In this document: positions 46,579 through 57,741 of the stretch, in pieces
Layout of the letters: the number at the start of each line of letters is the position of its first letter
Position numbering within the stretch: position 1 is the first letter of the stretch
Assembly: GCA_920105805.1 (NCBI GenBank)
Contig: CAKKTI010000044.1
Span: 1-64,000 of the forward strand
Direction: 5' to 3'
DNA length: 64,000 bases
Source of the DNA: Condylostoma magnum
Lineage: Eukaryota; Ciliophora; Heterotrichea; Heterotrichida; Condylostomatidae
The notes under the pieces: generated by a model
Told to the model about the DNA's origin: nothing
The model's input: the letters and a program-made list of their open reading frames with translations, nothing else
Database searches by the model: none
Made by a program: the position numbers and the translations under genes

Positions 46579-49500
46579 CTAACTAACTGTAAGATTAGAA
46601 ATGGATGTATTATACTCAGTAGTTGGAAATGTGTCTCCAGATAATTAAAATCGAAAGAGCTAGTATATTCTATTTTTGTCACCAAATCTAATGAAAGGTT
46701 TTGCTCTTTAATGTATAATAATTACAAGCATCAATAAGCATGATAAGCAAATAACAGCTATACTACAGTAAGTTATAACATTTGTAGGCACTCCTAAGGA
46801 TAATAGTAATGCTGATAGTCCAATAATAGCTCCAGAGCAAAAGTGGGAAGATATGCAAATAATCTTTAAAAACCGATAATTACAGGCATGAAATCTTAAC
46901 TCATAAGTAATTAGCACTAGAATGAATACAAATTAAATCAAGCCTATTATTCCTTACCCAAATTCTTCTGATAGTATGAATAGAGGTATAAAAGCAAATT
47001 GTAGAGAATGTCTCAAAGCAATGAATCTAGGCTCAAAATGTATTTTAAGAACTGGGTTCTACTCAATCTGCCAAGTATTATAAGACAATGGTCCAATTAA
47101 TACTAAAAATAAAATAAATACAAATCCTAGTATGGCTTGTATATAGTATTTGCCCTCCCAACATTACAAGTAGCAGTCATAATAATTAAAGGAATCATGC
47201 AAACTAGTTCCATTACTTTCTTCACATCTGTAATAAGTTAATAAACCATTAACAAAAGATAAATTAATTAAGCTTCCTACTATTGGAATTATTGACTCAG
47301 ATAAGCGGTCAATTAAATAAAAAATCGAGGAATATCTTTATAGATTTAATCTATTTGTAATAAAGCAAATCATCCATAGTATTGCAACAATAAGCAAGGG
47401 TAGTAAGCTTTCCTAATATGATAAGTTCTATTGCGAATCAGTTGAGGATCAATCATACCTTACAATTTTCTGAAATTCTTTTAAGTAAAATTCATTCCAA
47501 CTTATCCCAAATCCTATAAAGTAGATAAAATCACAGACAGGCATTGCCATTGCTATTATATCTTAACTTGTTGCTAGACTGTATTGATTAATTTAACGTA
47601 GAAATGAGTATCTAGATTTAATGAAAATTAGAATACCCGGAATAACAGCTAAAATTCCAATACTTATCGTAATGATTTAAAAGACCAAAACTCCTTTGTC
47701 AGAATCTTATATATCTCTAATAGGAATATCACACCTCTTTTCTCTTTCAATTAATTCTGTTGGTATATCGAACGAATTAAAAGGCCAAACAGCTTAATCT
47801 ACTTTCTCAATTAAAATAGAAGAATTAGGATTATATATCCATGGAGCTTCAATTGACCACTCACTATTTTCATGTATATAAACTTAATACATATAGAAAA
47901 GTTGCTAATCTCTATCGTTTGTTTCTTTGTTAATGATTATAGTTCCAGAGCACCCTTTGAATTTGCTTTATCTGATAGCCCATTCAACCTATTCATGGTC
48001 CTCAATATCCAATCCTCTTCTTATCATGAAATCAAAGGTAATGCCATAAAGCATTACAGCATCGTAGTAAAAGCACATGATATTATGAACTTGATTATCA
48101 GTTTGTACTGCAAGCTTTTAATAGACTTCTAGACCTTCCTCACCATAGAAGGTAGCGTTAGCTAATTAGATTTATCCTTAAACTTATTCAGCTCTTTGTT
48201 CCTGAAATTCATAGTAATTCAAATAGGTCTAAACTAATCCTCAAAATGATATGTACATATACGTGTCTTAATAATAGTCTGTTTTAATGAATCAGTCAAA
48301 AACATAAAAACTTTAAGGATCAAATAGTAAAAGTATTACCAAGCGGCATTAGGAGTCTACTATGTCTTACAGATACTCAGGATTATTTCCTAATCATTCT
48401 TAGGTGAAATTATCTGAAACATTTCGATATTTGTCTTGATTACAAATTGACAAATTCAGCAGAGAAAATTAAGATTAAAATAGTTCATACCACTAAGCGT
48501 AATAATCCGAGTATAGTATTGAATAACTTTTCCAACCCAAAAGAGAATAGAATCTAAAGCTATACGTCATTAGAGCATTTAAATTGGGAATTATTCTGGA
48601 AAAATTTGGATAATTTTATCTAGAACTCAGCTCGATATTTGAAATTGAGGGACTATTGAAAGGAATGATATTATTTCGGGATTTTAGTTCTTTTAACATC
48701 CCAATAGAAATTTAATCACTAAAAGGGCCTATTATAGCTTAGCCTAAGTTATCTATATGCTAATTAATGCATTGGGATATAAAGTCCTAATCGTACTCAG
48801 TTGCTCCACATCCAAACTCATAGGCTTTAATCTTGAAATTAGGGAGAATTTCTTAGGATTCGTTGATTTTATTCAATGCTAGAAAACCTCCAGCAAATAT
48901 ATAATTATTCTAGTATGCAGGATCAATTGTGGGATTGAAAGGACTATTACTAAATGCAATTGTGATAGTTTGTGTAATGAGTTAAGGAATGTTAGAAGTT
49001 TAATCTAAGTAAATACCTTAATATAAATTCTCAAAGTCTAAAATTATATTTCCATCTTCTCTAATATTTAGTATAATTGGCTCATACTATCTATTTGTAT
49101 TATTTTGATAAATAAATCTAGCTATTTCGAAATATTTCAGGATCTAATCTACCTCTGTATGCACATTGATCATCTCTTTATCCATAACACATAGTATTCC
49201 CTACAATTTTGCTACTTTACAGCCATCTCCAATAGAAACTAACCCTGATCCCGACTTCAATAGCTTCATAGATACTATGCTCTCCTCTAAATAAAGCTAC
49301 TCCTATTCTGTCAAATTTGAAACAATTAAAAACTTTCCAGAAGGTTTGACCACTCGTCCTATTAACTTCTACATATTTGCAAATGTTGTATCTCCTGTTA
49401 GCACAATCGATTAAGGAGGACTTAAGCATTGAGTTCAGGCTGAGTTTCTAAATGAATAAATCAAAAAATAAAAGTCTCATTCCATAAATTAAAGTAATTC

Positions 49501-49842
49501 TTTAAGTTTTTGGCAAGCTATCTACTAATTTTCTCCAATGTAAATAGATTTATTCTAATTCAAGGTTGGAGAAAGAGATGTAAAGAAATGAAACTTGCTG
49601 TTTGAGCTTGATCATATATTTGCTTTATGATAGGTGATTAAACTAGAGGAATAGTTTATTATAGCACCATAAGTACCAGATTCTAATTTGATTTAATCTT
49701 AAGACAAAGCAACTTCTATATCTTGATTACTTAATTTCTGTATTTCTTCTTGGATTTGATTGTAATGAGGGTTTTACTGAAGGATTAGTAGGTAATTTGT
49801 TTCTTTAGATAGTATAGGAAGACACAGAAAGTAAACAAACAT
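46579..49842 (-). CDS. Receptor with Venus-flytrap ectodomain and 7-8 TM segments
   Basis: 1,087 residues. Hydrophobic start (MFVYFLCLPIL). Ectodomain to about residue 650 resembles the ANF/ligand-binding receptor fold: FAGGFLALNKINE, AIIGPFSDQISIGML, IPFNSPSISNIELS, YPNFSRIIPNLNALM, YSFRFYSLLGWKSYSILYSD and KFKGCSGTIIINKETNDRD. A further lobe-like region comes before it. About eight hydrophobic helices follow (GILAVIPGILIF; AMAMPVCDFIYFIGF; LLPLLIVAILWMICFI; IQAILGFVFILFLVLIG; ICISSHFCSGAIIGL; AVICLSCLLMLVI). This is the layout of family-C GPCRs. Ligand unknown. Stop TAG-TAA 46581-46576. Confidence 0.8.
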
Positions 49843-50448
49843 ATTTAAGTAATATAGAAAAGAATTTAATCCTTAAATAAGTTAGACTGTATTAAGTTGA
49901 AATGTAATCAATTACTTGCTGCTTTATTGCCTAATTTACATAAAGCATTTAAAGTATATATATCTATAATATTGGCAATCCATATTAATTATAGTTTTTC
50001 TTAGCAGATTGACTTAACTATCTTTTAATAATTAGTCATATTACCCATATTGTATTGATCCATAGTACAGACCCTATTATACAACTTACAGCTTTTACTT
50101 CATGACAACATTTTCCAATATAATAAGAGAAGGTAAAGTCTATGTAATTATTTAAGCTCACGTAGATATAATAACAGTATAATAGATTATTTGGTAAGTC
50201 TAAATACATGATTTATTAAATCATAGAAATAAATCCCTCTTATAATTTGTATATCTAAAAGTATTGAATAAAACCTTAAGGAATAATGCCTACAATTACC
50301 ACGTTCAGTGAGTAAAATTAGATTATTTGTCTTTTTACTAAATTATATTCACTTTTTTAAGTAACTTTCCATTCCAATATGCATACTCTTATTATCTGCT
50401 ATACTCGAAAACTTTATAAAAGGGAACAAATTAGTAATAACTATTACC
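49843..50448. other. AT-rich intergenic region
   Basis: About 0.6 kb between the divergent receptor and the next plus-strand frame, the largest gene-poor stretch in the window. Very AT-rich, no repeats and no convincing codon periodicity on either strand. It likely contains promoters for both sides. Confidence 0.5.
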
Positions 50449-51000
50449 ATGTTTATATAAATAGTACTATAACTTAATTAGTAGTCATCATCTATTTGTT
50501 CATTTATCATTTTAGTTGTTTTATTGGTATATTTGAGCAAAAGTATTATACTATTTTTCATTAGGAAGGAAAAAACTGTAGCTAGCAAAGATTGCAGAAC
50601 TGAGGTCGGTTATTATTAATGCAAATTTTATACTTCCTCTCTTTAATTTCTATTACATACTAAACAATATACATTGTTCTTAATTTCTGGTTAAGTAACT
50701 TTAATTATAATCTAAGCTTAAATTAAAAGTACAGATATACACTTATTATTCAAAGCTCATAAAAGGGAAAGATTTTCAAAATAAATTTTCTCACTGTGTA
50801 TATTATAATCATTTATTATACTAATTAAAGTCTTGGAATAACGTAATGAATATTGGATAATTATGGAAATATAAATATACCGGGAAATTAGGGTTGATTC
50901 TAAATTATCCATGATAATATCCTCATATCATAATAAGATTACTAAGAAGCTTTAAGAGGAATTCACGCTTCAAAGTATTTTTTTATTATTTCAGGGATAG
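50449..51000 (+). CDS. Hypothetical protein with N-terminal membrane segment
   Basis: 183 residues, unrecognised. ATG 50449 is followed by a Ser/Gln stretch and a TM segment (ICSFIILVVLLVYL), then KEKTVASKDCRTEVGYYQCKF and a basic helical part (KAHKRERFSKQ; EQRNEYWIIMEIQIYREIR). It ends TAG-TAA at 50998-51003, with the next ATG 2-5 nt later, matching other tandem junctions. No homology support. Confidence 0.45.
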
Positions 51001-51005
51001 TAAAA

Positions 51006-51533
51006 ATGGAATAAAGAATTTAAAGGTCCTATTGCTTTGTTGACCTAGAAGAATAGTTCAGAGATGTATTTGCTGCAAGCCCAATTTCCTAGAGTGTTTT
51101 CGATTCTAGTAGCACTTAAGATATTGCTAAACAGCAATTCTTTGGTTAAGGTTCCGATTTAGACCAGCTAAAAGATCTCAAAATCTAACAAGAATCTTGT
51201 GAACCCCTCAAAAGTTAGTAATTAAGCTTATTTAAATATTAAATTATCAATGGGTCTATAACAGTTTTATCTTGTTCAATAATATAGATAATTTTCCTTT
51301 ATTATTCTAAATTACTTATTGAGTTGGATAGGAAATCTTTTTATTTAAACGGAAGCAAATTAATAGACTGTGAAAGTATTCAAGTAACGGGGTTTTGAAG
51401 TTAATTATGTACAGCTTTTGCATGCAATCTGGATATTCTTCAGCTAGTAAATGTGATTTTAAAATCCTTAAATGGCAAACTTTAGAGCATTAATCCATCA
51501 AATTAACAAAACAAATAGACTGAATGACTCTAA
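51006..51533 (+). CDS. Hypothetical protein
   Basis: 175 residues, unrecognised. The first 75 codons (VDLEEQFRDVFAASPISQSV; KQQFFGQGSDLDQLKDLK) have strong purine-first periodicity. The second half (LLIELDRKSFYLNGSKLIDCE) is reasonable but other frames compete, including a minus-strand one. It ends TAA-TAA at 51531-51536, convergent with the LNR gene. Confidence 0.45.
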
Positions 51534-51585
51534 TAACTGGCAAAAACGAATAATTTATTCTACTTTATCGAAATGTTTATTAAAT

Positions 51586-54372
51586 TTAACTATCTAATCT
51601 ACCTTCAGAGTCTAACAGGGATCTTTTAATCTCTCTGCTATTTGATTGGCTGAAAAACTCAAATTTCCTTTATACCTCTCTAAGATCATTTTCATGTAAG
51701 TTTGTTTCCTTAATCTGTCTCTAATTGTATTTCAACTGCAGCAATGACTTATTCGATAAATTTTGATCATCTTCTTTTTCTTGCTCAATGCATTTTTCTA
51801 AATCGAAATTCTCATCTACAAGTATCATCCTATTATTAAACTTGACAAAGTTTAAATTTCCAAATTAAAATCTATCTTACTTCTTAATCCACTCATAATT
51901 CCCAATAAACTCTAAGTTACCATCTTCATTCATACTCCAATCATCCAAATCAATAAATAGCTCTCTTTAGTTATTCAAATGCCCGTCTTATTTCTCCATA
52001 ACTATTTTATCACCATCGAACTTTAAATGCCATACATCAAAAAATGTACCAAATGAAGGATTACTTTAACAGTCATAATGATCAAAGTCACACTCAGGCA
52101 CAAAGCAATCAAAATCGCATTGTCCATCATTAATCCAAGTTCCGCAACATTTTTCAGCACAAAAGCCAGTTTCTTCGAAGCAGTCTCCCTCATCATACTC
52201 ACATTCTGAGTTATAACACGCTTTATCACATACACCATTTCCTAATAAATCCTCACTACAATCTGGAGAGCAATATTATATACAGTCTCCCTCGTCATAA
52301 CTACAGGCTAGATTATTACACTTTTCCTCACACACCCCATTTCCAATTTAGCTATAATCGCACCCTTCTGAGCAGTCGTGAGGACAGTCTCCATAGTCCC
52401 AATTACATTCTTCATTATCGCAATTTTCATCACAGACACCGTCTCCAAGCCAAGCCCAAGGACATCTCTCAGTACATCCATCAGTACAGTCATCTCCATC
52501 GTACTAGCATTCTTCATTGTAGCATTGCTTTTCACATACTGAGTTTCCAATTTAGCTGATATCACATCCTTCTGAGCACTCATGTGGACAATCTCCCTAG
52601 TCTCAGTTGCATTCTTCAACATTACAAGTCTCATCGCATTTTCCATCACCTTACCAATCAAAGGGACAACCTGCTGTACATCCTACACAGTCTCCCATAT
52701 CCCACTCACACTCCTCCACATTGCACTCAGCTTCACATACCCCATCACCTTTAAAATAGTCATAACATCCCCAGTTACACAAATAATCACAATCTCCATT
52801 ATCCCAGTCACAACTCTCGACATCACACAATTCATCACAGACTCCATCTCCTTACCAATCAAAAGGGCAGCCTGGTGCACATCCTACACAGTCTCCATAA
52901 TCCCACTCACACTCTTCCACATTGCACTCAACTTCACATATGCCATCCCCTTATAAATACTCATAACACTTCCAATGGCACAGATCATCACAATCTCCAT
53001 TATCCCAGTCACAACTCTCGACATCACATGACTAATCACAGACTCCATCTCCTTGCCAACTATCAGGACAGCCTGGTACACAGCCCACACAGTCCCCATC
53101 ATCCCAGTTGCATTATTACAAATTGCACTCAACATCACACACACCATCCCCCTTTATAAACTCATAGCAGTTTCAACTACATAACTCATCACAGTCACCT
53201 GAATCCCAGTCACAGTCCTCAACATTACACTATTCATTGCAAATCCCATCTCCTATTTAATTGACCTCGCATCCCTCAGCACACTCATCATCATCACAGT
53301 CTCCTTAGTCAAAATCACAGGCTTTTGTCATGCATACTTTGTCACATATCCCATCTCCTATGAATTATAACTGACAGCCTATAGCGCAAAGTTGCTCACA
53401 GTCTCCTTTGTCGTATTCACATTCCTCAAAATTACATTCAGGGTCACATTCACCGTCTGCTAGTCATGCATCCTCGCAACCTTTAGCACATGGAAGAGGA
53501 CAGTCCCCATGGTCATATAAGCACTCTTCATTATTGCACTGCTAGTCGCAAACTCCATCTCCTTTTATGCTACCTTCACACCCAGGGGCACAAGGCTTTT
53601 CGCAGTCATTATTATCATAATCACATTGAGGTAAATTACATTTTTCATCACAAATACCATTTCCTTGTATTGATTTAGGACATTTAGGAGAACAGTCTGG
53701 TATACAGTCTCCTTGGTCAAAGTTACAATTTGCGTTATTGCATACTTCATCGCAGATTCCATCTCCTAAGAATGCCAGTTCACAGTTTTCATTACAAGGG
53801 TTTTTCCTGCACTCCTTTACTGCAAGATTAAGCTCTATTTCCAAAGCTGGTATTACTGAGTTGTATATATTAAGGGCTTTGATAAGAATTTTAATCTTTG
53901 TATCATAAAGCTTTTAGTATATTTACCATAAAGATTAGAATTCATTTCCACGTTCTACTAAGCTTTAAAGTTGATTTAAGCCATTAATATCTATGTCTTA
54001 GTACTTTTTTATCTCTGAGTCTAATAACTGCTTGTCACTTTCATCTGGTTGTCGTATATTATAATTTGTTTCAAATTCAAAAAGAGTATCAGTTGTAACC
54101 ACTCCATCTACTATTACTTCACTGGGCAATAAAGGAATTAGAACGCTTAAAATATTGTCTTAGCTTTCTGTTATAATGTCTCTCTGAAATTGTAATTGTC
54201 CTATTGTTTTGTCTTATACATCAATCAGTTCTTGATAAATCTAGTCGGCTTAAGGACAATTATCCCAAATCTTATTAGGAATTTTGAAACATACTTCGTC
54301 TACCTAATCTAATTACTCTACAGTAATACAATTACATACAAGTATCAAAAACACTAGAATCTGGAATTTCAT
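51586..54372 (-). CDS. Secreted protein with 17 LNR (Notch-type) repeats
   Basis: 928 residues. Signal peptide MKFQILVFLILVCNC, a 150-residue N-terminal domain, then about 17 consecutive Lin-12/Notch repeats (residues about 180-770), each of the type C-x3-C-x5-GDGxCD-x2-CN-x3-C-x-WD-x-GDC. Each LNR normally binds Ca2+ with conserved Asp residues, which are present. A C-terminal non-repeat domain (WHLKFDGDKIV; ELFIDLDDWS) follows and a charged tail. Strings of LNRs outside Notch and pappalysins are common in ciliate surface or secreted proteins. Stop TAA 51588-51586. Trp codons in the repeats are TGG and occasionally TGA. Confidence 0.88.
52690..53095. repeat. 201-bp tandem duplication inside the LNR array
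   Basis: Two neighbouring LNR pairs (repeats 8-9 and 10-11) are nearly identical at DNA level. For example the segment ending in tcccagtcacaactctcgac occurs twice, 201 bp apart (near 52800 and 53000). 201 bp is 67 codons, that is two LNR units, so growth was in frame and recent relative to the other repeats. Confidence 0.8.
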
Positions 54373-54561
54373 TTTATATTGGTACAAAAATATGTTTTTA
54401 AGTTAAGGACGAACCGCGAAAACTGTACCAAAATATTACATTTTAGAGTTGTATATACAGCATAAAGCATATTATGAATTAAAACAATTTTAACTTATCT
54501 AATATATCAAATTCTAACAAAACTACAAGAAATATACACTTTAATACAAGTTAGCTAAAAA

Positions 54562-55221
54562 ATGGAATCAGAGAGCAGATTTTAAGTAGATTCTGGATCA
54601 AATCCCAGATAAGGAGATCCATCACCCTAAGAAATCGACTAGGCACTGAGAGACATTATATCGTGGGAATAATAAAACATACCTGGCTTTCAACCCTAAC
54701 CAAGAGACGTTTCTTCAATCAATATTCCAAATTGCCCAGAAACATTAAAAGGACTTTTAGCTATATCAAATGGAGGAGTGTATTTATCAGAAAACTTCAA
54801 AAGTTTATCAGAGGAAGAAATCTTATAAGCTATTGAGATAGGAAAAGTAGGTGTATATTGGCAGAATGGATATGTTCCCTTTGCAAGAAATTCTGAGGAT
54901 GAATATCTAATAATCAGCACTTAGGATTAAAGCCTAATTTAATGGAGCAGTGATGAAGGAGTTATCTAATAACTGAATAGGAATATCTCAGTATATTTAG
55001 AGAGCTTTAGAAATGATTTATTAAGCCATAAATTGGAATTTCTAGATGAAGAGTCTGGATTCATAGAAAAAGTATAGTTTAAAAAGCGTTTTGTTATGTT
55101 TGTTTTAGAGGATTACACAAATATAAAGTTTAATTTTACTTATATATCTCAGTATGTTTAAAACATCTGTAAAAACTTCCCTTTACTATTATTAAATATA
55201 CAAACTTTTAAAATTATTTAA
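54562..55221 (+). CDS. SMI1/KNR4 (SUKH)-family protein
   Basis: 219 residues. SMI1/KNR4 core: LLAISNGGVYLSE, GYVPFARNSEDEYLIIST, WSSDEGVI and a C-terminal SVYLESFRNDLL. In fungi KNR4 acts in cell-wall and calcineurin signalling; in bacteria SUKH proteins are immunity proteins. Role here unknown. TAG at 55075-55077 is probably Gln: the same frame continues sensibly (RFVMFVLEDYTNIKFNF) to TAA 55219-55221, whose last A is the first base of the next ATG. Confidence 0.75.
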
Positions 55222-57391
55222 TGAGCGATTCAGAATCAGATATAGAATAGGTAAAATTAAATAGACATCTGTTAGAACAGTTGAAATAAAAAGAGAACTG
55301 GAAAAGTTCAAAGAAGTGGTATTAAAAACAAAGTAAAATATACTTAGATTCAAAACTCCTCTAAGACAATTAAATGATCAGGCAAAATAAAATGCAGGGC
55401 TACTCAACCAAAAGCGACAAGAAAATGATGCTCGGCATCTCTAAAATATCCACTTAAATCTAAGACAAGGCCCTGATATATACTAAGTAATGAGTAAATG
55501 TATCAAAGGACGGTAAGGAGTGAATATAAATGTACCAGAAACTCTGGTGTTTCAATCCTTTAACATAAATCCAACTTTTATCTTTACCAATGAATAAGGA
55601 TTTATTTAAATAGATGATTCGGATAATTCAATAAAAAACTTTTTCTGAAAAGTTGAACAGTACAAGTAAAATCAGCGTTATTTAATTCCTAAGTATATTC
55701 ATATTGCAATGAATGAAAAGGCGTAAATCTGCTGAAATAAGTATGAAGCTATTCAGTAAATAGATGACTGCCCTCATTACATGCATAGACTTTAAAGATT
55801 TATATGTCCTAACAGTAACAGAGTGTCAAAAATAAGAGTACTTTGGGTTATGGGACAGCCCCATAAAATGTATACGATAACTAACAAGTAAACACTTTTA
55901 ATGAGAAGCTAATAGGAAAGTGAGTAGAATTAAAACTTAAACAGGCCTAAAAAAAGAAGATTGGTATAAAGCAGAGCTTTTATTAGAAGAATTTACTAAA
56001 AATCCTTTTCTCCAAATTCTCCCTTTCCTATAGAAAAGTAAAACTTTCCAAAAAAGTTTAGAAGTAGAAGTGAACTGTAAGATTATTAAAAGACATATTA
56101 AAAAAGATAACTAAATTTGAGTCAAAACCTTAAAAATGCAGACTAGACTAACTAAAATGCACAGTGTAATAAATATTTAATAGATTTTAATAATTATACT
56201 GAATGCAATATCATTAAAAGTTTTCAGTAAATCCCTGATATTGTAAAATAACTTAAGAATATTTTATACTTTCTAAATACAAGAGTATACCAAAAGCCTG
56301 ACATTATTTCAAAAATTATAATTGATATAATGAAAGATTCCAATTCTAACTGAATTTTACTATCATGCAAGGCTCATTAATGCTAAAATGATGTAATAAC
56401 CATAAATAATTAACACCAGAGCTAGAAATTAGATTTCAGTCCAATCAGCTTATAAAAGAATGATTCTAATTTATAACAGTCTCCATCTTATAGAAAGAGC
56501 ACTCAATTATAGAATCAATCAATTCAGAATTCTGAAAGTGTATAAGAAGAAGCTAATCAAATGAATTAAAGAGTCAAATAACTATCTGAAGAATATTATA
56601 AAAAAGGAGAGAAACTAATGACAAGAAAGCTGCCTTCAATTAATTTAAACGAAATAAAACAAAGCTAATCTCAGAGTTACTTACAGCTCAAAAGATCAAC
56701 AGCCTAGGGACATATACCATTTAGAATGATTGGAGTTGTACCACATCCAAACGAATTCAAACTGATCTAGTTTTTTGATAATTAACAAGAGCCACCTCTT
56801 AAACCAATAAAGCAAAAAGACAGATTTAAAAATTTATCATGAGCTGGTGAAAGGTTTAATCAGAATAAATGAGTAGGGACAACTTGCAAGCATATAAACA
56901 ATGTATCTAGAGACTTTGACTTATAAACATATTATGGAGACTTAGCAAGGAAAGGAATAAATGCAAAAAATCATCTATAAAAGTTTTATTAGGATAAAAG
57001 TCATAATAGGAATTAATTACATGATATTCTAGCTCAAAAGATTTAAAAATGTGCATCTCTTTAGTTCTTTTTTGGTAAAATGACTAGAGAAAAAATAAAG
57101 ATAATATCATAAGCTATAACTAATTATCTGAATCCGTTTTCTTATAGTTAAAAGAATATTGAGTTGAAAAAGTATCATAAAAAGTTCAATATAACCAAAA
57201 ATTAGTTTTAATAGTATAAAATACTTTTTTAAGAGGCATTGAATGAAGTAAATATTGATTACTAGGAGCAGTAGGCTCTTTTATATAGATTTTAGTATTT
57301 CGAACCTTAAATAGTAAGTAATAATGAAAATTTAAACAACAGAAGCTAGATAATCAAATAGTCCATTTTAAACAAGAAATTTGAATATTAG
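55221..57391 (+). CDS. Large Gln/Ser-rich protein with truncated-globin-like C-terminus, one tiny intron
   Basis: About 718 residues if exons 55221-55250 and 55265-57391 are joined. Exon 1 encodes MSDSESDIEQ. The main frame reads TSVRTVEIKRELEKFKEVV onward with strong periodicity. The middle is Gln/Asn/Ser-rich without known domain. Residues about 575-690 look like a group-I truncated globin: LQFFFGKMTREKIKIISQAI, NPFSYSQKNIELKKYHKKF (candidate proximal His) and ITKNQFQQYKILFQEAL. The globin call is by eye and moderate. Stop TAG 57389-57391, 24 nt from the convergent Chibby stop. No other frame in 55270-57390 is as consistent. Confidence 0.6.
55251..55264 (+). other. Candidate 14-nt spliceosomal intron
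   Basis: The sequence GTAAAATTAAATAG begins GTA and ends TAG, is all A/T inside, and sits exactly where the frame changes from an acidic N-terminus to the long downstream frame. Its removal joins them without loss. Heterotrich introns of 15-16 nt are known; 14 nt would be shorter still. Another 14-mer, at 55279 (GTTGAAATAAAAAG), would also restore frame but is a poorer match to the GTA/TAG ends. Confidence 0.5.
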
Positions 57392-57415
57392 TTAGATTGT
57401 AGTTTTTTATTTAAC

Positions 57416-57682
57416 TCATTCTTGTTTCTCATAAGAGTCAATTATCTCTTGCAGCTGCTTTTTAATGGTTTTTGCTTCATTCAAATCTAAATCTTTTGCC
57501 GCTAGCATATCATATAGAATCTCATTTTTTATTTTTAATTCCTTTATTTTGCTATCTAATCCTGAATCAATCTAACCTTAAGACGTCCATTCACCCCTTT
57601 ATACATCAAATACAAAATTGTTTCCCTATAGATTTAATCTCACGTTCTCTAATTAAATTTAAGACAACTCTATATTGGCCAT
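57416..57682 (-). CDS. CBY1: Chibby-family basal body protein
   Basis: 88 residues. It matches the Chibby layout: N-terminal LENVRLNLQGNNFVFDVQRGEW (the L-x-GN-x-F-F ... G-x-W core), then a coiled coil KIKELKIKNEILYDMLAAKD with the ILxDML signature. Chibby sits at the distal mother centriole/basal body and supports ciliary membrane docking. Shorter than vertebrate Chibby (126). Stop TGA 57418-57416 or TAA 57409-57407. It follows MetRS by about 35-60 nt. Confidence 0.8.
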
Positions 57683-57741
57683 TTTATTATTATTATATGG
57701 ACAAACATGACCAAAATTTAGTATTAATTGAAATTACCTAA

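Noticed and set aside
51180-51560. Minus-strand frame resembling part of a CRAL-TRIO domain (EEYPDCMQKLYIINFKTP)
   Set aside because: No start codon or N-terminal half fits, it is in the same frame as and behind the LNR stop, and the plus-strand frame over 51006-51230 has stronger periodicity. Kept in mind as a real ambiguity.
52308-53159. Overlapping open frames on both strands, Met/Val-rich or His/Thr-rich
   Set aside because: Out-of-frame shadows of the LNR repeats; the true frame has the CD/CN/WD/GDC signature in every unit.
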